Assembly: GCF_009727055.1 (NCBI RefSeq)
Contig: NC_052357.1
Location: 10,377,114 to 10,441,113 of the forward strand
Length of the DNA: 64,000 bases
Direction: 5' to 3'
Source of the DNA: Benincasa hispida
Lineage: Eukaryota; Streptophyta; Magnoliopsida; Cucurbitales; Cucurbitaceae
Position numbers and translations under genes: made by a program. Under the pieces are notes generated by a model. It made no database searches. It was not told where the DNA came from and worked only from the letters and a program-made list of their open reading frames with translations. Shown piece after piece: positions 33,540 to 45,400 of this stretch; the first letter of the stretch is position 1, and each line of letters opens with the position of its first letter.

Positions 33540-34640
33540 GAATGTTAGGAAATGCCACCACGTCGAAGTTTACAAAGGGGTGGTCGTGAGGAAGGACAAG
33601 GTGTGTAGGAGGGGTGGACGTAACCCACCAATCGAGGATGTTCAGAAAATGAGGAACATACATCAATACACCCACCTCCTGATGCACCCGTCACCCATGT
33701 TGATCTTGCTGCAATGACAGTTCAGCTAGAAGAAAGATTTAAGAAGATAGTGGAGGAGGCGTTAGCTCGACGCGAACTGCGTCAGGAGGTTCTTACTCCT
33801 CAAAATCCCGTTCCACAGCAGAATTCGCAGGATCTGTCCACTGAGGCCAAGCATCTGAGGGATTTTAGAAAATACAATCCCCGCACATTTTATGGGTCAC
33901 TAAAGGACCCTAACAAAGCAGAGTTATGGTTAGCCTCTATAGAGACGATTTTTCATTACATAAAGTGCCCGAACGAGCAAAAGGTGCAATGTGATGTTTT
34001 TCTACTTACTGATAATGTCGTAATTTGGTGGCAGTCTGCAGAAAGAATGATAGGTGTCGAAGCTGGATTGATAACCTGAGAATAGTTCAAGGAACGATTT
34101 TATCTAAAGTACTTCTCAGCCAGCCTAGGGAATGCTAAGAAACAGAAGTTCTTAGATTTGAAGCAACGTTGGATGTTGATCGAAGATTATGATAAGGAGT
34201 TTGACAGGTTGTCTCCTTTTCTCCAGATTTGGTTGCCACGGAGGTTAAGAGGGCTAAAAGATTTGTCCAAGGCCTAAAAAGTGAGATATGTGGTTTTGTG
34301 TGGGTCTTCAAGCCGACTACTCATGCAGAGGCACTTCGTTTGGCGGTTGAGACGGACTCTCTAGAGGAAAGGGAACGTCTAAAGCCTCAAGGGTCAGGAC
34401 CCTCAGAATTGAAAAGGAAGTCAGAGCAAGACTTCCCTGAGCCCCCACAAAAGATTAAAGATGCGGTCGAAACGTTATGGCACCACTAACAACAAAATTC
34501 TAAGCTAGAAGGGGTTTAGAGGTATAAGCCCCTATATAGGACGTGGAAAACGTCCAGCTGGGTGTTGCCTGATGGCCACAAGGGTATGTTTCAGGTGCAA
34601 GTAAGAAGGGCATACGGTTGACAAATGCCCTAATGATTCT
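33540..34640 (+). pseudogene. Ty3/Gypsy gag remnant with CCHC knuckle
   Basis: The open piece 33714-34079 contains LRDFRKYNPRTFYGS and NKAELWLASIETIF, motifs of the plant retrotransposon gag domain. After stops at about 34077-34086 the same frame gives FKERFYLKYF and KKQKFLDLKQ, then a frameshift leads into 34229-34489 (RFVQGLKSEI, HAEALRLAVETD). The zinc knuckle CFRCK-EGHTVDKCP lies near 34590-34630 with a stop between K and E. The gene is dead. Confidence 0.88.
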
Positions 34641-35326
34641 ACTGGAGGTGGAAAAGATCGACCTTTGGGTTCAACCCAAAAAGTTTCAAGTAGACAGCAA
34701 CGGCGAGACGGGGGAGATGCTAGGACTTAGCACGAGGTCGAAAGAATTGAGGCGGTGGCACTTGGTACGCTTTCCATTCTAGACCCTTATATTTTGATGC
34801 TAATTGTGATTGTGGTTTCTCGCATCCATTTGCAATTTCAATTTCATTGTACATGCTAAATTAGAATAAGAACTATTAGGCCATGTTTGAGTAGTGTACT
34901 CTGTTTGAAGTTATCGCTTTAGTACATGGAAGGGGTGGAAGTATGTTCTACTTGTTAGTAAAAGGAATGCCAGGTGTGGATGTTATTCTATGTAATGTTG
35001 ATTAGCATACTCCATGTGGTGTTGTCTTGGGTATGAGTGAGTTGGATAAGTTTGGTGCCCACACAGAGGTCGTATGGAAATGAGCCTGTTGGTTAAGGGA
35101 TGTGCAGAACTAATCAGCCCTAAGTTGAAGTAGGAGATAATTGTTCTAGTTTTGTAATTTTGGGAATATTGCTTGTATGAAGGAAACATGTATGGTCCAT
35201 GAAAATCGAGGAGTTTCTCCATCATGATCAATGAAGGTAGTTGGGGACGAAAGAACAAGGTAAGGATTTAGAGAGTTGCTTTGGTTTAAAACTTTTGAGG
35301 ATGAAAATTTCTTAAGGAGGAAAAAG
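34641..35326 (+). other. Remaining Gypsy internal DNA and purine tract
   Basis: Where several kilobases of pol would normally lie, only about 0.7 kb without coding features separates gag from the purine tract (TTAAGGAGGAAAAAG, 35312-35326). The antisense ORFs 34983-35258 and 35146-35334 look like no protein. Confidence 0.65.
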
Positions 35327-35785
35327 TATAACATCCCAAATTTTTTCAGCTAATTTTCATTAAATTAACTTGAAATATTTGGACATTATTGTAGATAATT
35401 GGGGCTAAAATTTATTTAGAGGCAAGATAATTAATTTAAAAAAAATATTTGTAAAGATTTGGAATATTAATTCAATTTAAAGAAAAAAAATGAATTAATT
35501 TTATTGGGGGGAAATTATGGTTTTAATTTTTTGTTTCTTTTTGATTTTAGAGTTTGGATCTAAAATTGAATTATTGAGTTAGGAGAAGGATTTTTTTTTT
35601 TTTTTTTTTTTTGTTAAGAATTAAAGATTTGAAGAGATTTGGAGATTTAGATTCTTAAAGAAATTTAAATTGAGTTTGGAATTAAGATATATATGTATGA
35701 AAGGAAAATAGTTTGGATTTTGAAATTTGAGAGGGAAAAGGAAATATATATATATATATATTTGTGCAAGGGTTAGGTGAGAGTG
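35327..35785 (+). repeat. Gypsy 3' LTR, truncated
   Basis: It matches 5' LTR piece 1 and then the TGTGCAAGGGTTAGGTGAG block, after which similarity is lost. A T run (about 35591-35612) and a short TA run (about 35746-35762) lie inside. Confidence 0.75.
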
Positions 35786-37114
35786 AGTATTATGTTTAAA
35801 AAGAAATATAATTCAACTTAAAAAAACCATAGATTAAAATATAGCTTGAGATTAATTTTGTTAGGTTGATATTTTTTTTTATACTTGGACGGTTGATTAA
35901 ATTAAATATTCTATCCAATTCCTTATCATGTGGTGGTTAAAATTTTGTATTTACAATAGTAATTGGGCTTTAAAATCGAACAATTATCATATTATTTTTA
36001 ATTGTATTTTAAATATTTACATTTTTCATATGCGAAACAATTATTCATCTTACTGTATATTTTTTATTTTATGAATCACCTTACTAATTATTAAAATATC
36101 TAATAGTAATACAAAAAAAAATGTTATTTTTAAAAAAACTCATATAGAACTTGGGCTTTTAGATGTGACCAAAAAGGCTGAGCCTACACGCTGTCTGGTG
36201 GTCTCTATCGAAAAAAGGCTTTTAAGTAACGCATTAAGTTATGGGGCGATGGACACAGGGCCTCGAGATATGGGCCAGCATGTTTTTTTTTATTTTTTTT
36301 ATTTTTTACTTTCTACTCATATAGCCGAAATAAATAGGTATAATTATATAATTGTTTAAGGTCTAATAACCTATTATTTTACATAAAAATCTAACTTAAT
36401 TTACTTTTTCAACCTTCATTATCATTCATTTTTTAAAAAACATATAGATAATAATATTAATACCAAAAGAAGCACGTAAGAAAAGTTTCTTATGTTACGA
36501 ACTTCTTGAACGGTTTTCTTTTCAAAACATACACAAGGAAAGTATTTCCAAACATTTGAAAATTGTTGCATTCATATATAGAAGCAAGAATGGGCAAGAA
36601 GCTTCAAAGGAAAAACAAGGTATATTTGATATATACACAACACTATATATTTAAATTTTCTATAAATAACTTAGGGTATATTTGATAAGTGCATGAGTAA
36701 TACAATTTATGAAATATATCGTCTTATATATTGAATGATATATGCGATATATAGTTATATTTTTCAGTATATTTGTAAACATACTAAAAATTAAACCATA
36801 GTATATGTGGTGCATATTATATTTTCCAGCATATTATCCGTATGTTTGACATATACTTGAGATCTCAATAAAGAAATGATCGGTTTTCAGCTAGAAATGT
36901 AGAAGAAAATAAATGAAATCTATTAAAATGAAGGAAATATTAATTTGAAATATCTACATTAAATGAATAAATTAATATCAACCAACATTAATAAATAACA
37001 TAAATAAATTGAAAATTAAAAAATAATATTAGTAAGGAAAGAATTAAATATTTTGAAAATTTGTTAATGAGAGATAATGTAATTTTTTATATTTTAAAAT
37101 ATNNNNNAATATAA

Positions 37115-37151
<37 letters not shown>

Positions 37152-37520
37152 CGAAATTAAAAAGTGTAAGAGAATATCAAAAGATTAAAATTTTCTCAAA
37201 CTGTTGCTAAAATTCTAGTTATAGAATATTATTAAATTTTTAGGATATTTATGAAATATTAGTTACATGGTAGGCTAATTCTTTAGATCTTTATTTTTTA
37301 ATTTTTTAATTTTTTGTTAATTCGGTACAAGGAATTAATGGTAGTTGTCAATGCCCCATTATTCTTTTTTGATGTATGTAGCAAGATCAAAAAATATTCT
37401 TTGATTAAGAGCACCAAAATTTCTACCTTTTATATGTGGTTCAACTAAAAAAAAGATCTAGTAAAGTCGTCATTGTTATGGAGTGCGACCAAAATTTTAT
37501 ATTAACTAAGGGAAAGCTAA
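35786..37520. other. AT-rich intergenic stretch with an N gap
   Basis: No gene seen. There is a 5-N gap at 37103-37107 followed by a TA microsatellite (about 37120-37146). The ORF 36165-36359 has no recognisable features. Confidence 0.6.
37103..37107. other. Assembly gap (5 N)
   Basis: Five unresolved bases in extreme AT sequence, directly before a TA microsatellite. Confidence 0.98.
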
Positions 37521-37529
37521 TAGGTATAT

Positions 37530-37830
37530 CAATGAGGGGCACTATCTCGATTGGTATAAGATACTTTGAATAAAACAAAAAATAAAGTCATTAGAACTGA
37601 TACTTAAGTGGACAATGACATAGTCATAATGAAATGTAATTGATGACTGGAAGGTAATGAGCATATAAGTAAGAGACAATATCTCAATTGGTATAAGACA
37701 TTTTTAGTAAAACAAAAAAGAAAAGTCACGAGGACTTACGCTCAAAGTGGACAATGTTATACTATTGTTGGAGATATTTTAAGGGTTGTTCTTAACAAGA
37801 GGTATCAGAGTCATGCCTTCGACTTAGTCT
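37530..37830 (+). repeat. Retroelement-derived repeat with a tRNA-Met primer-like site
   Basis: It has two similar stretches beginning near CTCGATTGGTATAAGA (37552) and CTCAATTGGTATAAGA (37682), each followed by AAAACAAAAAA and AAGTGGACAATG. After TTGGAGATATTTTAAGGGTTGTTCTTAACA comes GAGGTATCAGAGTCATGCC (37799-37817), close to an initiator tRNA-Met primer site. This suggests a small LTR element end (TRIM-like). Antisense relatives lie at 38840-39560 and 43600-43830. Confidence 0.6.
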
Positions 37831-38839
37831 ATTCTCTAATGAAGCGTAGTGTGGTTAAAAATGATATGCTCAAGAATAATACATGAAGATAACTATTTGA
37901 AAGGGAGACTCTCATGGTCGGGGATGACTTATACCTTTAAAACATAAAATTTCATACAATTATGGAGATATTTGGAAGGGTCATTGTTCATAATAGCCAC
38001 TCTATACCATTTTTATGCTCATATTGACATGAGAACGAGTTCGGTCTATGATGATGAACAAACTTCTCTTAATGTGGTAAATTTATAGAAGTCTAGTACA
38101 TAAGTCTCTAATAAGACATTAGCCTAAGCCAACATTCAACATATTTATAACACTAGAGTTTTATGGGACAATGTTCAAGGTATACCATAATGATAATGGC
38201 ACCACCCTCCAAACATCACAATATAATGGCATGTCTAAAAGCAAATAAACATAGGAAATTACTAAATGAGTATTTTGGTTTATTCCAAAAGTTAAGAAAA
38301 GTATAGGATTTCTTAGGGATTTGGAGCATATATTTTCTGCAGCCAACATGTTCTCTGACTTGTAAATATAAACCATCAAACTCTTCCATCACTAAGAACC
38401 AATGGAGATGAAGGCATATTCCATAGAATAAACCATAGATTCACTTTGTAATCTCATTATGCTGGCTTTAATTCAAATGATGAAGTCTCCTTTTAAAAAT
38501 TTTAGGGTAATTGATTAGTCCTAATTATTCATTAATAATATTTGGAGGAAAAAAGGCTTGGCATTCAAGCAATATATAGCTAATGAAATCAAAACCACTC
38601 TTTTTGCCTCTAGATTTTAAATTGAAGATGGGACTTTTTAGGGAGTGTAGGGGAGAAGGGTTTGATTTTTATATAGCTTGAACATGTCTAAAATGAAATG
38701 TGGGTTATGGTGACCCATATAATATTCCCATTTTTTTCTTACCACTCTATCAAAAACATCGAGAAATGGCCCTAACGAAAGCTTGTCAAATCATGACTAT
38801 TAATTTTACTTGGTCATCAGAGACAAAGTCATCCAGAAT

Positions 38840-39560
38840 ATGATCTTGTCCACTTTATGTTTAAGTCCTCATGGTGTTACATTTAGTTTTACCCAAAAGA
38901 CTTATCGCACGAATAATAATTGAAAAATATTGTCATTTCATATATTTACCAATGATATTCTCTTTTCTTAATCATTGTGGACATTTGGTCTTACTTCCAA
39001 TATCCCGTCTCCCAATCAAATACCATAGAGCTTCCCTTTTCCAAGGCTCACAATTTTTTTGTTTAGCGCTATATAGTTAAGTTGCAAATTGTGATGTTGA
39101 TACCACTTGTTACAGATAAAAAACCCTTTACATATATTTACAGTGGTATGATATTGTCTACTTATAGCATAAGTAATCATGATTTAGGTTTGGTTTCATT
39201 CAAAGAGTCTCATACCAATAAAGATATTGTTTCTCACTTATATACTCACGATCTTCTCATTTTTCCCCTTTTATCGCTAATTTGAAACTTTGATCGAGCT
39301 CTTCGCGATCCTCCCCTCAAATAAAGTATCATGAAGCCTCTCCTTTCTAAGGGTTACAATTCCTCCATTTGGCATCTGATAATTCTATCAACATGGATGA
39401 GACAGAGTCATGGGCTAACCATCCACATATCTCCACAGCAACAAGATGTTATTTATTTTATGCATAAACACTCATGACTTTGATTTTTATTTCACTCAAA
39501 ATGTCTTATATCATAGAATCCATCACTTTATACATATGATCGATCTTTCCCTTTTTCAGT
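38840..39560 (-). repeat. Antisense copies of the TRIM-like repeat, several decayed units
   Basis: Three successive stretches show the same order in reverse orientation: CCACTTTATG or CTACTTATAGC, CTCATG(G/A), a TTTT(A/C)(C/T)CCAAA(A/A)GACT-like block, then CATACCAAT- and CTCACTTATA-like blocks. Each is diverged. The ORFs at 38871-39080 and 39082-39285 are by-products. Confidence 0.55.
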
Positions 39561-40372
39561 TAATGTGAAACTTTACTTGCCCCCAATGCTAGTAATTTAT
39601 TCCATTTGACGTATAAGTAGTCAATAACTCAAGTACAAGAAACAATCCAAGATTTCATACTAAAATCTCAAATTGAAGAAAAATAAAAAAAAAACGAATC
39701 TACGAGTGATTGAACGTGAAATGACATTCTCAAACTCAAAAGAATAACATATTATATTATAATCGTAAAAAAAATGTCATACCGACCCAATAGATTATCA
39801 AAGAACACAAAATCTCACATTTCTCCCCCCCACATATGAAGGTGGAAAATGAAGGAAAGAGTGTGGTGTATGACAATGAAGTTGACCTTTTAAGAAAAGT
39901 GGATTATAAGTATATAACCATTTGTAAGGTAGGATTAAAAGGAAGTGAAAAGGGACTCTAAATTTCAAGTAAATCATCATGATTTTTGGGATTTGTTTTT
40001 AATTAATATAAAAAAGGCTGCTCAACAAAACGGTATATACCGGAATAAACCCGTCCACTTAAAAAGTCACCTCATCTTTTCTAACCCGCATCATTTGTCT
40101 TTTCACTTTCACTTTCACTTTTTACCCTGTGGTGGAATCGTGGTCAAATTTTAAACTTTAGACAATAAAAGAATTAAAATAAATAAATAAATAACCACGG
40201 CCAAGTATTTTTTTTTTCTTTTTAAATTATTTAAAGAGCATATTTGTTTCGTTTTTATGTGTCCTAATCTAATCACATATATAAAAATAAATATTATTTA
40301 AAAAATAAAAAAAAACGTTTTCATATGTTAAACTATGATCTAAACAATTGAGCGCGATAAATAAAAATGAGT
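39561..40372. other. Intergenic stretch
   Basis: No gene seen. The ORFs 39798-39980 and 39945-40154 show no motif. A C8 run lies at about 39824-39831 and three CTTTCA repeats at about 40099-40117. Confidence 0.5.
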
Positions 40373-40381
40373 GATTTTTAA

Positions 40382-40713
40382 GGTTTAAATATTATTTTGG
40401 TCCTTATATTTTTACTGTTTGTTCATTTGGTCCGGATTCTTTTAAAATGTTCATTTTAGTCCATATATTTTCAACTTTGATTCATTTTGGTTCTTATACT
40501 TTCAAAATGTTTGTTTTGATCATTGTACTTTCAAATAGTGACCATTTTGGTCCCTTCATTTCAATTTTTACTTCTTTTTAAAGAATCAAAATAGTTACTC
40601 TTTGAAAATTCAAGGAAAGTTGAAAGTACAACGATCAAAGTGAACATTTTAAAACTACATGGATCAAAATAAATAAAAGCTAACAATATAGCGACCAAAA
40701 TAATATATAAACC
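40382..40713. mobile_element. Foldback MITE with about 22-bp TIRs and 9-bp TSD
   Basis: The left end GGTTTAAATATTATTTTGGT and the right end's reverse complement GGTTTATATATTATTTTGGT match at 19 of 20 bases or nearly so. Long internal inverted arms follow (TTTTGGTCC ... and their complements). Flanks GATTTTTAA (40373-40381) and AATTTTTAA (40714-40722) match at 8 of 9. A 9-bp target site is typical of Mutator-like elements. Confidence 0.8.
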
Positions 40714-40722
40714 AATTTTTAA

Positions 40723-41783
40723 ACTTTAACATCGCTAAGTTATACTGTGAAACATCAATAAATATCATTTTTTTATTGAATTTAGATGTTTACGATTGGT
40801 TAGATTTTAGATCATTCATTGATTGTATAGGTTTTTTTTTTTTTTTTGGCAATTTTCTATTTTTAGTAGTATAAATAAATTCTATTTTATCATTTACGAG
40901 TAAAAAATATTAAGCTCATGAGTTATATATTCATATGTAAGTATAACTTAAAACTAAATAGTAGGGTTTATATTTTGTAAAATGTGTTATCTTATTCTAA
41001 ACTAATTGTTCATAATCGTAAGGTTTCATGAATGGGATTATAAAACTTACCATTTATATTAAATATTAAATTTTATAATTCATAAATGTACAAACCATCT
41101 ATATAAATCACACTCAATCCTATCCTTTTAATATATTTTTTTTTATAGGATATAATTATACCCGTCGAATTTTATATAAAATTGCACGGGTGTAAAAAAT
41201 TCATGAATAATATGAGTTAGGCTTAATAAACGAAATTACCTAAATGAACTTAACTAACAAGTCACAAATCGAATTTTGTTCAATTAAGCATATGATGGAA
41301 TGAGAGTTTCCAAGAAGCAAAGAAAGAAGAAAAAAAATAAAAGGAATACTTTTGAGCTTTGTGTCGTGGTGTTTTGGATAAGTGTTTTTTATTTCCTTTT
41401 TGGTGTCAATATGTAACGGCTCATGTTTGTAGTAAAGAGAAGAGTCGTACCATGTGCTAAGCCAACATAACAAAAAAAAAATATATATAATTTTCCATTA
41501 GTCAAAATGATAAAGCAATTTGGAGCATTGTGGCATTAAAAAGTGAAAGAGAAAGCACTTAGAAAAAACCTTCAAATTTTATTTTTGTCAATTGGAATTT
41601 TATTTTAAAAATTAAAAAGTAAGTGAATGAAGTGGCATTTGCTAAGAGGAGGATGCGTGCATCATTCTTAAACGTGGCTTGCCGCTTCTTTCTTTGTTGC
41701 TTCCCTTCTCTCTCTAATCTCTAGTGCTTGCTTTAATCACACCCACTTTTTTTTTCCCTTCTGGTCAATCAACCACCGTCAAG
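40723..41783. other. AT-rich intergenic stretch
   Basis: No gene seen. The antisense ORF at 41240-41473 has a hydrophobic stretch but no recognisable motif. Confidence 0.5.
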
Positions 41784-41791
41784 GATTCAAC

Positions 41792-41896
41792 ATGTACATA
41801 ATTCAATTGACATATTGTTTGTACTATGATCTCGAAGTCAAAGGTTCGATTTCCTCGCCTCACACTGTAATTATAATACCAAAAAAAAAAAAAAAA
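41792..41896 (+). mobile_element. SINE with B box, poly(A) tail and 8-bp TSD
   Basis: The 105-bp element has GGTTCGATTTCC (from 41843), a good polymerase III B box, an upstream tRNA-like part (AATTCAATTGACAT), and a tail of 17 or so A. GATTCAAC repeats exactly at 41784-41791 and 41897-41904. It resembles plant tRNA-derived SINEs. The sharp tail and perfect TSD imply a fairly recent insertion. Confidence 0.88.
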
Positions 41897-41904
41897 GATT
41901 CAAC

Positions 41905-43599
41905 TATCAACAGGTCAATATGAGTATAAAATTTATACTATCAATCTCTAGAGATTAGAAGGTTAAATAATATCATTAATATTGAAATTTCATAAAATAT
42001 CATTATCAATAGTTGAGTAACTTTGCAATTTTATTTAAAAAATATATGTAAATTTAAATTAATAATGAAACTATTTTCATGTTTCAAACTAGATTGTACA
42101 TCTTGTTATTCCTATTCGTATTTGTATTGGAATTAATAGATTTTTTTTAATGCTTTATATGTTTTTATAAACCATATTGAAAATATTCATTAATAATTAA
42201 TAATGTTGGCACTTGAATTTCATCTATTTTTGGTTGTTTGGAGAGTGCTTGGTGACATTGATCTCTAGTCTTGTCTTGAAGTTGCCCGAGCTGACTTGCA
42301 TGAGAAATTTTCGCGTTGGTATGGTGTCGAGCCTACTGCACTCTAATGTCTAAGTTAGTACAAGAAATTGATAATTCAACTAAGCATTAAAAGAAAAGTA
42401 AGGTTGAGTCTTTCTTTGGAAATCATTGACCCTCTCCTTTTAGGGTGGTTGGATGATGCTATTTATAAGTATGTCCTCTAACATATGCCTACGGTTGCAT
42501 GTGACAAGAAGGGATGTTAGGGACATTTCAGGTGCTCGAGGTTGCAGGATCTAGTTCGGCTTCGTCTTGTTTATTTTTCAATTGGTATATATTTACCCAC
42601 TCAACTAGTCGACCCAAAATCCTAAGATATTGACATTTTTCTTTTAGAAAGTATCCTTTAGGACTTGGGCTCACCCATGGATTTTGGGACTTACCTTGAG
42701 AAACCCTCAACAAATATTGATGTTAAATTTTTCGATTTACAGATATATGGACTTATCGATGGATATTTTAATCATTAATCCTAATCTTTTTTATTTGAGA
42801 TATTGTTTTATTCACCAATATTTATATAACTTAATGATTAAGACATCTACTTATTCCTGCGAGATTGGCATTGTGTTATGAAATAATTGTCATTTTGTTC
42901 CTTGAGGCCTTATCTTATAACTTGTTTTTACTATTTGGGGAAAATTAAGTTTATCAATCACACTTTCCTACCTAAACCAATTTTTCTATATTTTGTTTAA
43001 TTTTAGTTCTATGTTTTAAATTCGTTTAAATTCAAAGGTATTTTTTTAAATATGAAAAATATATCAAAGAAATTATGAGAAGCCACATAAATTTTAAAAA
43101 TATAAAACTAAAAACTTGTTATCAAAATGACAATAAACTTTTCACTTTTATCCTTAAGTTTTCAAAATATCACTCTAAATTTTTATCTCTATACTTTAAA
43201 AACTTAACAAAAAAAATAATTATTTTGATTGGGGGTACTCTTTTGTTGTCTAATATTCATCTATCTTATGTGCATCAATTAAAATTCACTCACCTATTAC
43301 AATAATGATGATGAAAAAACTAAAATAGAAAATTTGAAAATTTAAGACCAAAATTAAGCAAATTTTAGAATGGCGAGATTAAAGTATAAATTTTAGAGCT
43401 TAAATACTAAATTACATTTTACTTGAAAAAAAATTAGAACAAAAAATAAAATAATTTCAACTTTATTTATTTATGATTAATTTTGCCTCTATTTTTTAGG
43501 GAAAAAAAGTTTGAAATGTAATACTCCTTATGATTTAATAAAATTGTTGTAAATAGGCTCAACCACGAACAAATATTCTGAACATGACTACATCTTGCT
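41905..43599. other. AT-rich intergenic stretch
   Basis: No gene seen. The ORFs 42528-42713, 42684-42881 and 43075-43305 have no motif. 42230-42720 is a little less AT-rich than its surroundings but I recognise nothing in it. Confidence 0.5.
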
Positions 43600-43830
43600 C
43601 GACAAGAACATTGATGAGGTCTGATACCAGTTTATTAGGGACAACGAACCTCCACATATCTCCACAATGGTGTGATATTCTCTCCTTTGGGTATAAACCC
43701 TCATGACTTTGCTTTTAGAACCACCCAAAAGGTCTCATACCATTAGAGATAATTGACCCTTATATATAAAACCATGATCATCCTCTTATTTAACCAATGT
43801 AGAACTTTGATCGGATTCCCTCCTAACACT
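43600..43830 (-). repeat. TRIM-like repeat, antisense copy
   Basis: It contains TCTGATACCAGTTTATTAGGG (a decayed reverse complement of a tRNA-Met primer site), then TCTCCACAATGGTGTGATAT, CCTCATGACTTTGCTTTT and CCAAAAGGTCTCATACCATT. This block order is the reverse of 37530-37830. Confidence 0.65.
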
Positions 43831-43884
43831 TCCAAATTTGTAATAAAAAAATACAACCTAATTGACGAGCGAAGCATGCTAAAA

Positions 43885-44195
43885 AACACAAACTAATTGA
43901 CAAGGAAACGTGCTCAATCTAATTGCGTCTGAAAATTACGTCGTATCTTTGTTGCTACTGTTATGGTTAGCGTTAAGGTTACCATTATTGTTACTGTTTT
44001 AGAGGAAAAAATTGTGAATTTTAACACCTTTACTGTTATCATTACTCTTTGACCCTCAGAGATAAAAGTAACAATAACAGTAACAGTAAATGTGACAAAA
44101 TTCATAATTTTAAGTAAATGCGATAAAAAAATAGATTCATTACAATTGATCTATGGAATGAAATTTCATTCCCATTACATCAATTTTCATTAGAG
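43885..44195 (-). repeat. GTTAC/GTAAC foldback repeat, copy 1 (reverse)
   Basis: The core has runs of GTTACTGTT and GTTACCATT on one side and AGTAACAATAACAGTAAC on the other, an imperfect inverted pair. The reverse complement of the right end (TCTAATGAAAATTGATGTAA) matches the start of the copy at 56683. The left end matches that copy's other side (CAGATTGA, CAATTAGA blocks). Confidence 0.8.
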
Positions 44196-44734
44196 TTTGA
44201 TAAAAGTGGGGTTAGTGTATTAGTTTTGTGCTTAGAATGGGCGCACATTCCGGTTGGAAAGAAACGGAAACCAGAATGAAAAGACTGCCATTTCAAAAGC
44301 TCTAGGGTTGGCTTTTTCTTTTGCCTTTTTGTGCTCCAAGATATTTTCCACTCAACCAAATAATTCAGACCAAATTTTGTGCCCAATCTCTTCTTCCTCC
44401 TCTTATAGCCATTCGTTTTTCACACTTAATTTCTTCCCATTATCGACCCTCTTTGGACTTACAAATTTCTGCCTTACCCCAACTCTACTTTTGAATCAAT
44501 GGGGGCTTTGAATATTGGTATAAGGATTAACTTCAAGGGGCTCTAACATCAATATGAAAATAATCAATAAGCCAAGAGATCTCAACGGTTGAGTCTCGAT
44601 GTGAGTATTGTTTAACTGTAATTGATATGCAATTCTTATTTTAAGGTTGAAGGTTTAAATCTTCATACCTCTATATTTATAGTGCTCAAAGTGGAAAAAA
44701 ACTAAAAGTTAAGATGAATTTAAAAGATAGGTTG
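44196..44734. other. Intergenic stretch with a possible decayed SINE
   Basis: The ORF at 44254-44511 is serine- and phenylalanine-rich with a hydrophobic start but has no recognisable domain or gene context. Bases 44580-44685 have SINE-like order (AAGAGATCTCAACGG, AAGGTTTAAATCTTC) but are too diverged to be sure. Confidence 0.4.
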
Positions 44735-45290
44735 AATTGTATAAGTTTAATCCCTAAATTTTTTAATTTTATGTCTATTTGGTCTTCAAATTTAAAGAAG
44801 AGTTCTTAAGCTTTCAAATTTGAGTCTTAGATATATAAACTCTAAAAGTCTATTAGTTTACATAATATTAAATTTACTTCATTCATCAACTAAGTTTTTG
44901 TGTCAATTGATGATTTAAGATGGTATCAGAGTAGGTAGTCCAAGAAGGTCATATGATATTAAATTTGTCTTTACCTATTAACTTAATCTTTTGGGTCAAT
45001 CGACAATTTAAGATGGACAATTTTTATATCATATCACCTAACAAAGCCTCTAATAATTCCTTAAATTTTCAACCTGGTATCTAATAAGTCTTTGAATTTT
45101 GAAATCGTTTTGTACCTAATAGATCATGGACCTATTCAATTGATTAAAGAAAAATTTTAAATATGTCGAGGACCTATTAGACACTAAAATTGTAGTTGAT
45201 AGATATAATAAATACTTTTTAAATTTCAGAAACTAAATAGACACAAACTTAAAAGTTCAGATACTAGCTTGTCATTCAACCTTAAACACA
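44735..45290. repeat. Foldback repeat with an embedded dispersed repeat
   Basis: AATCCCTAAATTTTT and TATTTGGTCTTCAAATTT on the left pair loosely with AAACTAAATAGACACAAAC and the following bases on the right. Inside (about 44880-45030) are two copies of a CAACTTAA-TTTTGGGTCAATTGAT-like block with GATGGTATCAGAGTAGG between them, a family also found at 54030-54340 and 59850-59990. Confidence 0.55.
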
Positions 45291-45304
45291 TTATTATCTG
45301 TCAA

Positions 45305-45400
45305 AACGAGCATAACTCAATTAACATACAATATGTATTAATAACCAAAAGATTTAAGGTTCGAATCTTCAATTCAAATATTATTAATTAATAGGAGAGA
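45305..45400 (+). mobile_element. SINE fragment, decayed
   Basis: CATAACTCAATTAACATA followed by AAGGTTCGAATCTTC (B box GGTTCGAATC at about 45358-45367) is the order seen in the intact SINE at 41792. No tail or TSD is visible. Confidence 0.6.

Larger units (their letters stand above)
26169..35785 (+). mobile_element. Ty3/Gypsy LTR retrotransposon, pol deleted, 5' LTR with three insertions
   Basis: The 5' LTR begins (T/C)GTAACATCCCAAATTTTTT at 26169 and ends GAGTCATTACA at 33326. A near match to a tRNA-Met primer site follows, then gag remnants (33714-34640), then about 0.7 kb of non-coding DNA, a purine tract (35311-35326) and a 3' LTR start (TATAACATCCCAAA, 35327). The 26169-26280 and 35327-35440 stretches align well, and the motif TGTGCAAGGGTTAGGTGAG recurs at 27479 and 35763, which confirms the LTR pairing. 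Protease, reverse transcriptase, RNase H and integrase are missing. The 3' LTR is truncated at about 35785. Confidence 0.85.

Noticed and set aside
37799..37817. GGTATCAGAG as the primer site of a complete retrotransposon
   Set aside because: No gag or pol follows; only a small non-coding element or fragment is supported.
41843..41852. GGTTCGATTT as part of a tRNA gene
   Set aside because: No cloverleaf can be built around it; poly(A) tail and TSD show it is a SINE.
44254..44511. 85-residue ORF with a hydrophobic N-terminus, considered as a small secreted protein
   Set aside because: No cysteine pattern, no matching neighbours or splice partners, and it borders repeat DNA; composition fits chance.
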